Shown here: piece after piece, positions 27,180 through 36,051 of the stretch | Position numbering within the stretch: position 1 is the stretch's first letter | Layout: each line of letters starts with the position of its first letter | Origin: Pedobacter sp. AJM | Lineage (GTDB): Bacteria > Bacteroidota > Bacteroidia > Sphingobacteriales > Sphingobacteriaceae | Reading direction: 5' to 3' | Length of the DNA stretch: 64,000 bases | Assembly (NCBI RefSeq): GCF_002197755.1 | Contig: NZ_NHOT01000005.1 | Coordinates: 124,001-188,000 of the forward strand | Position numbers and translations under genes: made by a program | The notes under the pieces: generated by a model | What the model was told of the DNA's origin: nothing | Databases searched by the model: none | The model's input: only the letters and a program-made list of their open reading frames with translations

Positions 27180-27845
27180 TTATTTTTTCAGTAACAGTTC
27201 CGCTAATTCCAGATCAATAGGGTAGGTGATTTTAATATTGTTTCGTTCGCCCTCTACAATATGAATTTCTTCATGAAGCGATTCGACCACACTGGCATCA
27301 TCAGTAAAACGCGTAGAAAATTCCTGCTCATAAGCAGTCTTCAGTGTTCTTAAACTAAAGGTTTGTGGTGTTTGTACCAGATAGATTTCATCTCGATTTA
27401 AAGCAGATGATTGATTGTTCCTGAGCATCCTCACACTGTCGCTTGATTTCACGGATGCGATAGCATTTCCATTTTCTTCAGCTTGTCTAAAACAGTGATC
27501 TATTAATGTTTTTGTAACTAAAGGACGTACAGCGTCGTGAATGGCAACAAAGCTTTCCTCCTTAATGTAATCAACTGCATTTTTAACAGAATAGAAACGT
27601 TCAGTGCCGCCATCGATGATCTCGTGTGGAATACGAAAGTTGAATTCTTCACAAAGCCTCCTCCAGTATGCCTGTTGTTCTTTGTTTAAAACCAGTAATA
27701 TTTTAGGTTGTGTATCGCTCTGTGCAAAAGCTTTAATGGTATGCATCAGAACCGGGAGGTTCTTTAGCAGTAAAAATTGTTTCGGGGTTTCCGTCTGCAT
27801 CCGATTGCCAGAACCGCCTGCTACAATAATAGCGTAGTATTTCAT
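27180..27845 (-). CDS. ispD: 2-C-methyl-D-erythritol 4-phosphate cytidylyltransferase
   Basis: 221 residues. The nucleotidyltransferase loop IIVAGGSGNRMQTETPKQFL (AGGxGxRM...PKQ) is at residues 7-25, the AIHDAVRPLV motif near residue 100 binds the substrate and metal, and TDDASVVE near residue 180 is also conserved. It makes CDP-methylerythritol in the MEP isoprenoid pathway. That pathway feeds the phytoene/squalene synthase and idi genes 11 kb away. Full length, normal start. Confidence 0.96.
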   Translation of the reverse strand: MKYYAIIVAGGSGNRMQTETPKQFLLLKNLPVLMHTIKAFAQSDTQPKILLVLNKEQQAYWRRLCEEFNFRIPHEIIDGGTERFYSVKNAVDYIKEESFVAIHDAVRPLVTKTLIDHCFRQAEENGNAIASVKSSDSVRMLRNNQSSALNRDEIYLVQTPQTFSLRTLKTAYEQEFSTRFTDDASVVESLHEEIHIVEGERNNIKITYPIDLELAELLLKK

Positions 27846-27919
27846 CTTTTAAGATATGAGATTATAGATATGAGATAGGAGACCTGATTAACTCAAATCT
27901 CATATCTCATTACTCAAAT
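27846..27919. repeat. intergenic AGATATGAGAT-type inverted repeat
   Basis: AGATATGAGATTATAGATATGAGATAGGAG contains two tandem AGATATGAGAT units, and CAAATCTCATATCTCATTACTCAAATCT is its near inverse. The two arms can fold over GACCTGATTAACT. Simple repeats of TAGATATGAGA type are common between genes in Pedobacter and relatives. It fills the whole space between ispD and queA. Confidence 0.55.
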
Positions 27920-28969
27920 CTAGATAATTAGCATGGCATCGCCGTAGCTGTAAAATTTATATTTTTCTTTTACGGCCACCTCATAGGCATTCATTACATT
28001 TTCATAACCACCAAATGCACTAACCATCATTAACAAAGTAGATTCCGGGGTGTGGAAATTGGTAATCATTGAATTGGCAATGCTGAAATCATAAGGCGGA
28101 AAAATAAACTTACTGGTCCAGTCATTAGCTGATTTTAAAGTCCGGTTAGCTGAAACAGCTGATTCAATGGCACGCATGGAAGTGGTCCCCACCGCACAGA
28201 TTTTCCTTTTTTCTTCCAGGGCTTTATTTACGATGTTTGCATCTTTTGGCTCAATGATAAACTGTTCAGAATCCATTTTGTGCTTCGTTAAATCTTCCAC
28301 CTCAACCGTTCTGAATGTACCAAGGCCAACATGCAAAGTAACTTCTGCAAACTCAACACCCTTAAGTTCAAGGCGTTTCATCAACTCGCGGCTAAAGTGT
28401 AAACCAGCGGTTGGCGCTGCTACAGCACCTTCATGTTTCGCGAAGATGGTTTGATAACGTTCTTTGTCTTCAGCAGTTGCTTTACGTTTAATGTATTTAG
28501 GTAGTGGGGTTTCACCTAAAATTTCTACGTTTCTTCTGAATTCTTCATCTGTTCCTTCAAACAAGAAACGAATGGTACGTCCGCGTGATGTAGTATTGTC
28601 TACTACTTCAGCTACTAATAAGTCGTCATCGCCAAAATAAAGTTTATTACCTACACGGATTTTACGTGCAGGATCAACCAATACATCCCACAAACGTAAT
28701 TCTTTGTTCAATTCACGTAGTAAAAAAACCTCGATTGTAGCACCGGTTTTCTCTTTGTTTCCGTATAAACGGGCAGGGAAAACTTTGGTGTTATTTAATA
28801 TCATAACGTCTTTGTCATCGAAATAACCGAGTACGTCTTTGAAAATTTTATGTTCAATTTTACCACTGTCTTTATGTAAGACCATTAAGCGGGCTTCATC
28901 GCGTTGTTCAGCCGGATTGTTGGCCACTAATGATTCTGGTAAGTTGAATTTGAATTGTGATAATTTCAT
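27920..28969 (-). CDS. queA: S-adenosylmethionine:tRNA ribosyltransferase-isomerase
   Basis: 349 residues from the ATG at 28969 ([20 protein letters not shown]); a longer frame to 29038 lacks support. Family motifs include [44 protein letters not shown] and [16 protein letters not shown]. QueA transfers the ribosyl part of SAM to preQ1-tRNA to make epoxyqueuosine. It is the genuine queuosine gene in this window, unlike the QueC-like qatC in the defence island. Confidence 0.97.
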   Translation of the reverse strand: MKLSQFKFNLPESLVANNPAEQRDEARLMVLHKDSGKIEHKIFKDVLGYFDDKDVMILNNTKVFPARLYGNKEKTGATIEVFLLRELNKELRLWDVLVDPARKIRVGNKLYFGDDDLLVAEVVDNTTSRGRTIRFLFEGTDEEFRRNVEILGETPLPKYIKRKATAEDKERYQTIFAKHEGAVAAPTAGLHFSRELMKRLELKGVEFAEVTLHVGLGTFRTVEVEDLTKHKMDSEQFIIEPKDANIVNKALEEKRKICAVGTTSMRAIESAVSANRTLKSANDWTSKFIFPPYDFSIANSMITNFHTPESTLLMMVSAFGGYENVMNAYEVAVKEKYKFYSYGDAMLII

Positions 28970-29168
28970 TCTTGATGAATTTTTTGAGGTGCAAAAATAC
29001 GAATTTAATTTTTCTTTTCCGTATTTTATCAAACGCAATTAAGTATATTATGTTTTGAGCAGCTATTATTTACTTTCAGCACTGATTTGGAAATCCTTTT
29101 AAACAAAATTCATTAGATTTGATATTCTGCTGTAACCTTTTATAGTCTATAGCATCTAATTAACAATT

Positions 29169-30413
29169 ATGATTATTTTTAGGCTAATAGGTGAAAGTTT
29201 CCGTTTTGCATTTGATGCATTGCGCCAGAACAAGTTGCGTACCATGTTATCCCTGTTAGCGATAACCATTGGTATTTTTACCATCATCACTGTTTTTTCT
29301 GCAGTAGATACTTTTCGCGGCAAACTTCAGTCAAGCGTAGATAAACTAGGCTCCAATACCATCTTCATACAAAAATGGCCATGGAGTTTTGGCGACAATT
29401 ACCCATGGTGGAAGTATATGAATCGCCCTCAGCCTTCATTACGTGATTTTGAAATGTTAAGAACACGCATGGAAAACGCCCAGGGAATTACCTTTGAAAT
29501 ATCAACAAGCGATAGAACCATCAAATACAGGAGCAGCTCTGTGGAAGGCATTACGGTATCAGCCGCTTCTCACGATTTTGACAAGACCTGGAATTTTGAA
29601 CTGCAGGCTGGTCGCTATTTTACCGAAAGTGAGAGCAATAATGGTTCCCCGGTTTTATTAATGGGCGCGGATATTGCCGAAGGCTTATTTGGATCAGAAG
29701 ATCCGATTGGGAAACAAGTGCAGATTTTAGGCCGTCGGCTAACCGTTATCGGGGTATTTAAAAAAGAGGGGGAAGATATGTTTGGAACGACCCTGGATAA
29801 AAATGTGAATGTTCCGGTAAACTTTGCCAAGGGGATCTTAGACATTCAGAATGAACGTTATAGTCCGCAGATTACCGTTCGTGGAAATGACCAGGTATCG
29901 CTTGAAGAAATTGAAAGCGAGCTTCAGGGCTTAATGCGGTCAATCCACCGGATCAGACCTGGCCAGCAAGATGATTTTGCGCTAAATAAGACGACTATTA
30001 TTTCCAATCAATTAGATTCCATGTTTACCATGGTGAACTGGGCAGGATGGATCATTGGTGGTTTTTCTATTCTCGTTGGCGGATTTAGTATCGCGAACAT
30101 CATGTTTGTATCGGTAAAAGAAAGAACAAATATCATCGGCATCCAGAAGTCTTTAGGCGCTAAGAATTATTTTATCTTACTGCAATTTATTTTTGAGTCG
30201 ATATCACTTTGTATTCTCGGAGGTTTATTAGGCTTGATACTGGTATATCTGCTGGCCTTATTAATTGGTTTGGCTACAGGCTTTAATATCATTTTAGGAT
30301 TAAACAATATTATTCTGGGTATCGGAATCTCCATCATCATTGGTACCATATCCGGATTCTGGCCGGCTTATTCAGCATCCAGGCTGGACCCGGTTGAAGC
30401 GATCAGAAGTTAG
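29169..30413 (+). CDS. ABC transporter permease, MacB-like with periplasmic core domain
   Basis: 414 residues. A short N-terminus, first membrane helix (about residues 24-46, MLSLLAITIGIFTIITVFSA), a periplasmic MacB_PCD domain (about 50-275) and a C-terminal FtsX domain with three helices (about 285-410) containing FVSVKERTNIIGIQKSLGAKN and the closing PAYSASRLDPVEAIRS, characteristic of MacB-type permeases. The substrate is unknown. It has no ATPase directly attached, but the class-matched ATPase at 25003-25761 is a plausible partner. Confidence 0.92.
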   Translation: MIIFRLIGESFRFAFDALRQNKLRTMLSLLAITIGIFTIITVFSAVDTFRGKLQSSVDKLGSNTIFIQKWPWSFGDNYPWWKYMNRPQPSLRDFEMLRTRMENAQGITFEISTSDRTIKYRSSSVEGITVSAASHDFDKTWNFELQAGRYFTESESNNGSPVLLMGADIAEGLFGSEDPIGKQVQILGRRLTVIGVFKKEGEDMFGTTLDKNVNVPVNFAKGILDIQNERYSPQITVRGNDQVSLEEIESELQGLMRSIHRIRPGQQDDFALNKTTIISNQLDSMFTMVNWAGWIIGGFSILVGGFSIANIMFVSVKERTNIIGIQKSLGAKNYFILLQFIFESISLCILGGLLGLILVYLLALLIGLATGFNIILGLNNIILGIGISIIIGTISGFWPAYSASRLDPVEAIRS

Positions 30414-30470
30414 TTTACTGTTTTTATACCGCACTTATCTTCGTTCATAAACCTTATTGAAGTGGAAAGC

Positions 30471-30499
30471 CCGCAAGCCTGATCTTTCATCAGGTGCGG
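30471..30499. repeat. strong hairpin in a candidate interspersed repeat
   Basis: CCGCA-AG-CCTGAT-CTTTC-ATCAGG-TGCGG folds into an 11-bp stem with a two-base bulge. It has no T-tract and is embedded in a GC-richer stretch (about 30462-30560, including GCGGACTTGTAACGGAAAGA and AGGACTGC). It resembles REP-like elements that I recall from Sphingobacteriaceae intergenic DNA; copy number is unknown from here. Confidence 0.45.
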
Positions 30500-30622
30500 A
30501 CTTGTAACGGAAAGAAGGACTGCAAGATTCGATGAAATACCGGCTTCCATTTTCAAAAAGCTATGCTGTACCTCATGATTTTTTGCTGTTTATTATTAAT
30601 GATGCTTTTTCGATATAAAACA

Positions 30623-30656
30623 AAAACCCTGACTAAAATGAATTAATCAGGGTTTT
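30623..30656. terminator. bidirectional intrinsic terminator
   Basis: AAAACCCTGA (30623-30632) and TCAGGGTTTT (30647-30656) form a perfect 10-bp stem. It sits between the permease gene and the convergent aminotransferase gene. Confidence 0.8.
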
Positions 30657-30684
30657 GATATAATTTGCAATCAACTAAGATGGC

Positions 30685-31881
30685 TTAGGCCAATTTACCC
30701 AATGCTTCTTTAATTCTTCTTAAAGCTTCAACGAGGCTTTCATCAGATGCGGCATATGATAAGCGGATATAATTATTATTGCCAAATGAATCGCCGCCCA
30801 CTGTTGCCACATGACCAACGTTTAGTAAATATAAGGCCAGGTCTGAAGAATCCTTAATTACATTTCCATCAGCATCTTTCTTTCCAAAAAAAGCACTGAT
30901 TTCCGGAAAAAAGTAAAATGCGCCATCAGGAAGATTGGTTTTTACGCCGGGAATCTCTTTTAACAGGTTGTATACCAATTCTCTTCTGCGCAGGAAAGCT
31001 TCTTTCATTTGCATTACACTTTCCAAACCCTGATCATAAGCTACGATGCCTGCACGTTGCGCAATGGAACAAGTACCCGAGGTAGTTTGTCCCTGTAATT
31101 TATCATTGGCTGCTGCAATTTCTTTATTTGCAGCAATATAACCCAATCTCCAGCCCGTCATGGCAAAAGCCTTAGAGAAACCATTTACCACAATCACGCG
31201 GTCTTTAATGCTTTCAAACTGGGCAATTGACTCATGTTTATCTACAAAATTAATGTGTTCATAAATCTCATCTGATAAAATATAGATTTCAGGATGCTGC
31301 TCAAAAACCTTCACCAATGCGGCCAGTTCATCTTTACTGTATACTGAACCGGTTGGATTGCAGGGTGATGAAAACATAAACAATTTAGATTTGGGCGTAA
31401 TGGCTGCTTCTAATTGTTCAGGGGTTATTTTAAAATTACTTTCAATATCTGTATCAATAAAAACCGATTTTCCTTCAGCAAGTGTTACCATTTCTGAATA
31501 AGAAACCCAGTAAGGGGTAGGGATAATCACTTCATCTTCAGGATCAATCAATGTGAGGATCACGTTTGAAAGGGACTGTTTTGCACCCGTCGAAACTACA
31601 ATCTGTGAGATATCATAATCCAGATTATTTTCTGTCTTCAGCTTCTTAACAATTGCCTGGCGCAGGTCAGGGTAACCTGGAACAGGGGAGTAGCGGGTGT
31701 AGTTTTCGTCTAATGCTTGTTTAGCGGCATTCTTTACATGATCTGGCGTATTAAAATCGGGTTCACCAACACTTAAACTAATGATGTTAATGCCTTTGGA
31801 TGCTAATTCGCGACCAAGTTTCGTCATTTTAAGGGTTGCAGATTCTGACAGATTGTTGATTCTTCTGGATAAGGTGCTCAT
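30685..31881 (-). CDS. PLP-dependent class I/II aminotransferase, aspartate aminotransferase-like
   Basis: 398 residues, the usual length for subgroup Ib aspartate aminotransferases. Landmarks are SVGEPDFNTPDHVKNAAKQA near residue 37, TGAKQSLSNVILTL, the SPCNPTGSVY substrate loop, the PLP lysine in NGFSKAFAMTGWRLGYIA near residue 235, and the terminal Arg in NYIRLSYAAS. It likely interconverts aspartate/oxaloacetate and glutamate/2-oxoglutarate, though some relatives prefer other amino acids. A TATATTTG -7 candidate lies at 31901-31908 on the minus strand. Confidence 0.94.
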   Translation of the reverse strand: MSTLSRRINNLSESATLKMTKLGRELASKGINIISLSVGEPDFNTPDHVKNAAKQALDENYTRYSPVPGYPDLRQAIVKKLKTENNLDYDISQIVVSTGAKQSLSNVILTLIDPEDEVIIPTPYWVSYSEMVTLAEGKSVFIDTDIESNFKITPEQLEAAITPKSKLFMFSSPCNPTGSVYSKDELAALVKVFEQHPEIYILSDEIYEHINFVDKHESIAQFESIKDRVIVVNGFSKAFAMTGWRLGYIAANKEIAAANDKLQGQTTSGTCSIAQRAGIVAYDQGLESVMQMKEAFLRRRELVYNLLKEIPGVKTNLPDGAFYFFPEISAFFGKKDADGNVIKDSSDLALYLLNVGHVATVGGDSFGNNNYIRLSYAASDESLVEALRRIKEALGKLA

Positions 31882-31976
31882 GGTTAATTACTTTACAGGC
31901 AAATATATAAACCAAATATTATTCTGCACTAAAAATCACATCTTTTTATCATTTAATTTAAGTGATAAACGTATTT

Positions 31977-32978
31977 TTGTCAAAAAAAATTGTGACCATT
32001 AAGAAAAAAGCAATAGCCATTTCACTTGCAATGAGTGTATTATTAATGTTGGCTAAATTTGTAGCCTATTTCATTACAGGCTCTAACGCTATTTTAACAG
32101 ATGCAGCCGAGAGTATTGTGAATGTAATAGCAGGTAGCTTTGCATTTTATAGTATTTATTTGAGCACCCAGCCCCGGGATGAAAATCATCCATATGGTCA
32201 CGGTAAGGTAGAGTTCTTTTCAGCCTTTGTAGAAGGAATCTTAATCCTGATTGCAGGAGTAATCATTATCTTTAAATCTTCTTATAACCTGATTTATCCC
32301 CACGCAGTTGGCAAACTCCTAGAGGGTACGCTTATCATCGGTATTACGGGTTTAATTAATATGATTGTAGGCTTAAAACTGATCAGTATTGGTGAAAAAG
32401 AGCACTCTGTAACGCTTAAAGCGGATGGTAAACATTTATTAACCGATACCTATACCAGTGCGGCCATTGTAGCCGGCCTGATTTTGATTCAGCTGACCCA
32501 TATTATCTGGCTGGATAGCTTGCTTTCGGTAATGGTTGGCTTTTATATTATCTATTCGGGCTATCAGCTTACCCGCGGCTCAGTTGGTGGACTGATGGAT
32601 GAAAGTGATTTTACTTTGGTGGAAGAGGTTGTTGATGTTTTGCAGAAAAACAGGCACAATCCGTGGATTGACGTCCATAACCTCCGCACCCAGCAATATG
32701 GTCCTGAGTTTCATATCGATTGCCACGTTACTTTGCCTTACTATTTCGACTTAAACCAGGTTCATCGTGAGATCTCACAAATAGATGAACTAATCAATAA
32801 AAACGGATTCAGAAAGGCTGAATTATTTATTCATGCAGACCCTTGTTTACCCGAATGTTGCCACTATTGCCATATGAGCGAGTGTAAGGTGAGGGCAGAG
32901 GCTTTTAAGCACGAAATTGTATGGACACCTGAAATTGTAATTAAAAATAAAAAACACTTCGAAAATGAGTTACTTTAA
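31977..32978 (+). CDS. cation diffusion facilitator (zinc/iron/manganese efflux) with Cys-rich tail
   Basis: About 333 residues. Six membrane helices (residues about 10-205) with TM2 metal ligands in LTDAAESIVNVIAG and TM5 ligands in LLTDTYTSAAIVAG, plus HPYGHGKVEFF between them, then a C-terminal cytoplasmic CDF dimer domain. The C-terminus carries a Cys cluster, HADPCLPECCHYCHMSECKV, which should bind metal. No ATG precedes the first helix: candidates are TTG at 31977 (used here), GTG at 31962 or GTG at 31992. It exports divalent cations in exchange for protons. It overlaps the Nudix gene by 14 bases. Confidence 0.9.
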   Translation: MSKKIVTIKKKAIAISLAMSVLLMLAKFVAYFITGSNAILTDAAESIVNVIAGSFAFYSIYLSTQPRDENHPYGHGKVEFFSAFVEGILILIAGVIIIFKSSYNLIYPHAVGKLLEGTLIIGITGLINMIVGLKLISIGEKEHSVTLKADGKHLLTDTYTSAAIVAGLILIQLTHIIWLDSLLSVMVGFYIIYSGYQLTRGSVGGLMDESDFTLVEEVVDVLQKNRHNPWIDVHNLRTQQYGPEFHIDCHVTLPYYFDLNQVHREISQIDELINKNGFRKAELFIHADPCLPECCHYCHMSECKVRAEAFKHEIVWTPEIVIKNKKHFENELL

Positions 32979-33411
32979 CGTCAGGGTATATGGTTTACTG
33001 ATCAATCCGCAAAACGAAGTCCTCGTGAGTGATGAAGAGGAGTATGGTGTTCGTTTCAGCAAATTCCCGGGCGGTGGACTGGAATTGGGTGAGGGTTTAT
33101 TAGACGGACTTAAACGGGAATTTATGGAAGAATGTCAGGCAGAAATTGATATTATCCGTCATTTTTACACCACCGACTTTTATGAAAAATCTTCTTTTAA
33201 TGATAGTCAGCTAATCAGCATTTATTACCTTGTTCAGGAAAAAGCACCATTGCAGCTGGCTTTTAAAACTAAAGTTTTTGATTTTGATTCGGAAGGTGAA
33301 ATTCTACAGGCTTTTCGCTGGGTAAACATTGCAGATCTGATAATAGATGACATTACTTTTAAAACAGACCAGGTAGTTGCCCGGATGCTTAAAGATCAAT
33401 TTGCAAAATAA
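32965..33411 (+). CDS. Nudix hydrolase
   Basis: 148 residues. The Nudix box is GGGLELGEGLLDGLKREFMEE (about residues 31-52, G-x5-E-x7-REUXEE), with the GG and REx2EE metal ligands intact. The substrate-specific part is unremarkable. It begins inside the end of the CDF gene in another frame, so the two are probably co-translated. The substrate, a nucleoside diphosphate derivative, cannot be specified. Confidence 0.9.
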   Translation: MSYFNVRVYGLLINPQNEVLVSDEEEYGVRFSKFPGGGLELGEGLLDGLKREFMEECQAEIDIIRHFYTTDFYEKSSFNDSQLISIYYLVQEKAPLQLAFKTKVFDFDSEGEILQAFRWVNIADLIIDDITFKTDQVVARMLKDQFAK

Positions 33412-33434
33412 TCCAGACATTCAATTGCTTACAC

Positions 33435-33851
33435 TTAACCCAAAGGCATATTACTGGTATCCATATAGAGCACACTCCAGCGCTGGCCATCTAAATCAAT
33501 AAACCCGCAGCCGTACATCCAGCCATCTTTATAAGCGGGTTCGCCATAAACGGAACCTCCGGCTTCAATTACCTTTCTGGCGAGTTCATCTACTTCTTCA
33601 GGACTTTCGGCATCGATTGAAAATAAAACTTCTGCACCATTCAGGTGGGCTGGAAGATCCACCCCTGCAAAACCCTCATAAGAAGACCTTTCAAAAAGCA
33701 TAACTACCAGTTGACCATCACCTACCAGGAAAGAAGCGGAATCATCGCGGACACCATAACTGGAATTGGGTGTAAAGCCAATATGCGTGAAAAAAGCTTT
33801 TGATTTATGCACATCTTTAACGGGCAAATTAATCCAGATTGATCTGATCAT
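33435..33851 (-). CDS. VOC-superfamily (glyoxalase-like) protein
   Basis: 138 residues. The N-terminal strand-helix MIRSIWINLPVKDVHKSKAF, the middle YEGFAGVDLPA region and the C-terminal GWMYGCGFIDLDGQRWSVLYMD follow the paired beta-alpha-beta-beta-beta folds of VOC proteins, with the closing D-x-G-x-x-W motif common in this branch. Such proteins are glyoxalase-like or of the PhnB/UbiE-associated type; the activity is unknown. It appears monocistronic. Confidence 0.85.
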   Translation of the reverse strand: MIRSIWINLPVKDVHKSKAFFTHIGFTPNSSYGVRDDSASFLVGDGQLVVMLFERSSYEGFAGVDLPAHLNGAEVLFSIDAESPEEVDELARKVIEAGGSVYGEPAYKDGWMYGCGFIDLDGQRWSVLYMDTSNMPLG

Positions 33852-33891
33852 GGTATTTAGGCTTTAATAAATAATCTAACTGAGATGGAGG

Positions 33892-34020
33892 AAGCTGTAT
33901 CATAAATTTAAAATATCATCATGAGCTTATGGAAGGATTTGTGAAAAATTACCATTAACGATGTTTCGACAAGATCAACATGATAAATCTTAATCTAAAT
34001 TAAAGATTATGATACAGCTT
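33892..34020. repeat. 129-bp element with perfect 14-bp terminal inverted repeats (MITE-like)
   Basis: AAGCTGTATCATAA at 33892-33905 is exactly inverted as TTATGATACAGCTT at 34007-34020. The interior has further matching pieces (ATCATCATG against CATGATAAA) and an inner stem AATCTT/AAGATT near 33986-34008. The ends have sharp limits, as a terminal repeat should. There is no ORF. It lies between two genes on the minus strand, ending 8 bases beyond the stop at 34029. No clear target-site duplication was seen. Confidence 0.6.
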
Positions 34021-34028
34021 TATTATAT

Positions 34029-34379
34029 TTATTTCTTGGTCGCTTTCTTTTTATATTTTTTGCTCAATTCTTCCGGAGCTACCGTGCAATATGATTTGGT
34101 TAAAGCATCTTTTAACGTTTCCGGTTCAATAAATTTAATTTCAAAAATGGTCCAACCTTGTTTACCCCATCCAGCCTGGGCCGGATAAATGGCTGAAGGA
34201 TCTAAATCAGAAAATTTATTCTGGTCTTTAGGCGTTAACCTGAATACTGCCTTTAAGTTTAAATTATCAATGGTGATAAAAATTTTATCGTCTACTTTGA
34301 ATGAGTTTTTATTTGCGTTAGGTGCTTCAGCAACATTTTCAAATGATAGCGCAAGATCTCTGAAGGAATCTGGTGTCAT
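34029..34379 (-). CDS. MmcQ/YjbR family protein
   Basis: 116 residues. The sequence SFENVAEAPNANKNSFKVDDKIFITID, followed by AVFRLTPKDQNKF and GKQGWTIFEIKFIEPETLKDAL, has the CyaY-like fold pattern of the MmcQ/YjbR family, which includes the W/T motif and the helix before a basic tail (SKKYKKKATKK). Members are predicted DNA-binding proteins, with no fixed function. It is a single gene followed directly by a MITE-like repeat. Confidence 0.8.
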   Translation of the reverse strand: MTPDSFRDLALSFENVAEAPNANKNSFKVDDKIFITIDNLNLKAVFRLTPKDQNKFSDLDPSAIYPAQAGWGKQGWTIFEIKFIEPETLKDALTKSYCTVAPEELSKKYKKKATKK

Positions 34380-34554
34380 ATTATTAGGTTTAATTTAATC
34401 GATCAATAGAATGGTATTCGGATTTGATTAGGCAAACTTACATCAATTTTGATATTTTCATGGTATATAAAATTCATGTATAGCAGAATGATCTGCTTTT
34501 AATCTGTTTAAATCAACTTTTTACATTATACAAAACTTAAAAGGCAAATCTAAA

Positions 34555-35928
34555 TTATAATTGATATAACTTTTGCGGAAATTGTTCGGCATGATTCAGG
34601 ATCAGGTTTAAAATGTAACTATTTGACTGGTAAACAGCCAGGTCATTTTTAAGCGGATCGATACCATCTGAAAGGAAATTTTTATTTCTGAAATAGCCCA
34701 TGCCATAAAATTTTCCTTTTTCAATGAGTAAACAACTCATTTCATCTTCTTCTCTGCCTTCATCTACCAAAACAAAACTGGGCTGCAGCTGTTGAATTTC
34801 TTCCAGTGCAGTATTTAACTTCTTATTATAAACAGATACAGTTTCTATGCTGCTACAAGCACCAAAACACTGACCATTTTCATGAGCCTTACACCTGCTA
34901 GCTGTTTTCTGCAGGTAACAAAGCCGGTCGCAAAGCTGATATTTTTCGATCATCAGGTTCAAAAAATTATAGCCATCCAATAAACTGTTAAAACTCTGTA
35001 TGGCTTTGCGGTTTGGCTGATGTTTGTCAATTCCCAGGCGCAGGTAACCATTCTGATCTTCGAAAACACATAAATCAAATTTATGCTCATAACGTTTCAT
35101 GGCCCTGTTATTTTCTGGCCAGAGCCGTTTGATTTCGTTAGCCTCCAGGATTAAAGCCATTAATTCGGTACCACAACGTACATAATCAATGTGGTGAATA
35201 TTCTTCAGAAAATCCTGCCTTTGCTTATTGGCCTTATTTCCTGAAAAATGACTGGCCACCCGTTTTTTAAGGTCTTTGGCTTTTCCTACATATACAATTT
35301 TTCCTTTAGCATCCTTAAAATAATACACACCTGGCTGATTGGGCAAACGTAAAAAAGAGGCTTTATTAAGGTTTGGTGGTAAAATCTGTTCCTTAGATGT
35401 TTTTTTAAGCATCTCACCAATCACGCCTTCCTGATCGTGATCCAGAAGCAGGTTAAAAAGAATGCTCGTGGCATCGGCATCACCCGCAGCACGGTGGCGG
35501 TTTTGAATGGGAATATTCAGGCTGCTGCACAGTTTACCTAAGCTATAAGATGGTTTTCCGGGTATTAGTTTCCGGCTTAACCTTACCGTACATAATTTTC
35601 GGCACTGCAAATCAAAACCTGCTTTATCTAAATGATGTTTAAGAAAAGAGTAATCGAAATTCACATTATGGGCAACAAAAACCTTATCCTGCAACAACTG
35701 ATAAATTTGCAAGGCAACATCTTCAAAAGCAGGTGCATCAGCCAGCATTTCAGCATCTATTCCCGTTAATGCTGTAATATAATCGGGGATAGGAATGCCA
35801 GGATTAATCAGTGTGCTGAATGATTCCACCACCTGATTGCCATCATGAATATTAATGGCAACTTCTGTAATCCCATTTGCTGACGCATGGCCACCAGTGG
35901 TTTCAATATCTACAACTGCGTATAACAT
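34555..35928 (-). CDS. DnaQ-like 3'-5' exonuclease fused to GIY-YIG nuclease domain
   Basis: 457 residues with two nuclease domains. The N-terminal DEDDh exonuclease (about residues 1-165) has motif I VDIETTGG, motif II HNVNFDYSFL and motif III HRAAGDADAT. The GIY-YIG domain (about 200-280) has PGVYYFKDAKGKIVYVGKAKDLKKR, as in UvrC and Cho. The remaining 170 residues include Cys pairs (CRKL, CKAHENGQCFGACSS), like the Cho/UvrC-associated linker. It resembles the DinG-lacking DnaQ-Cho fusions of Bacteroidota; a role in excising damaged or mismatched DNA is inferred. Confidence 0.9.
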   Translation of the reverse strand: MLYAVVDIETTGGHASANGITEVAINIHDGNQVVESFSTLINPGIPIPDYITALTGIDAEMLADAPAFEDVALQIYQLLQDKVFVAHNVNFDYSFLKHHLDKAGFDLQCRKLCTVRLSRKLIPGKPSYSLGKLCSSLNIPIQNRHRAAGDADATSILFNLLLDHDQEGVIGEMLKKTSKEQILPPNLNKASFLRLPNQPGVYYFKDAKGKIVYVGKAKDLKKRVASHFSGNKANKQRQDFLKNIHHIDYVRCGTELMALILEANEIKRLWPENNRAMKRYEHKFDLCVFEDQNGYLRLGIDKHQPNRKAIQSFNSLLDGYNFLNLMIEKYQLCDRLCYLQKTASRCKAHENGQCFGACSSIETVSVYNKKLNTALEEIQQLQPSFVLVDEGREEDEMSCLLIEKGKFYGMGYFRNKNFLSDGIDPLKNDLAVYQSNSYILNLILNHAEQFPQKLYQL

Positions 35929-36000
35929 TTAGGCTTGATTGAAATACAAATTTATACTAAAATAATTAGTATTCCAATGTTTAGGCTTTTTATTGCGCAT

Positions 36001-36030
36001 AAAAAAAGCGGCTACACACTGTATAGCCGC
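36001..36030 (-). terminator. intrinsic terminator after the response regulator/OMP operon
   Basis: On the minus strand GCGGCTA(TACAGTGTG)TAGCCGC is followed by seven T. It lies 22 bases beyond the stop at 36052. Confidence 0.8.
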
Positions 36031-36051
36031 CCGTATTTTATTTTCTGACTG

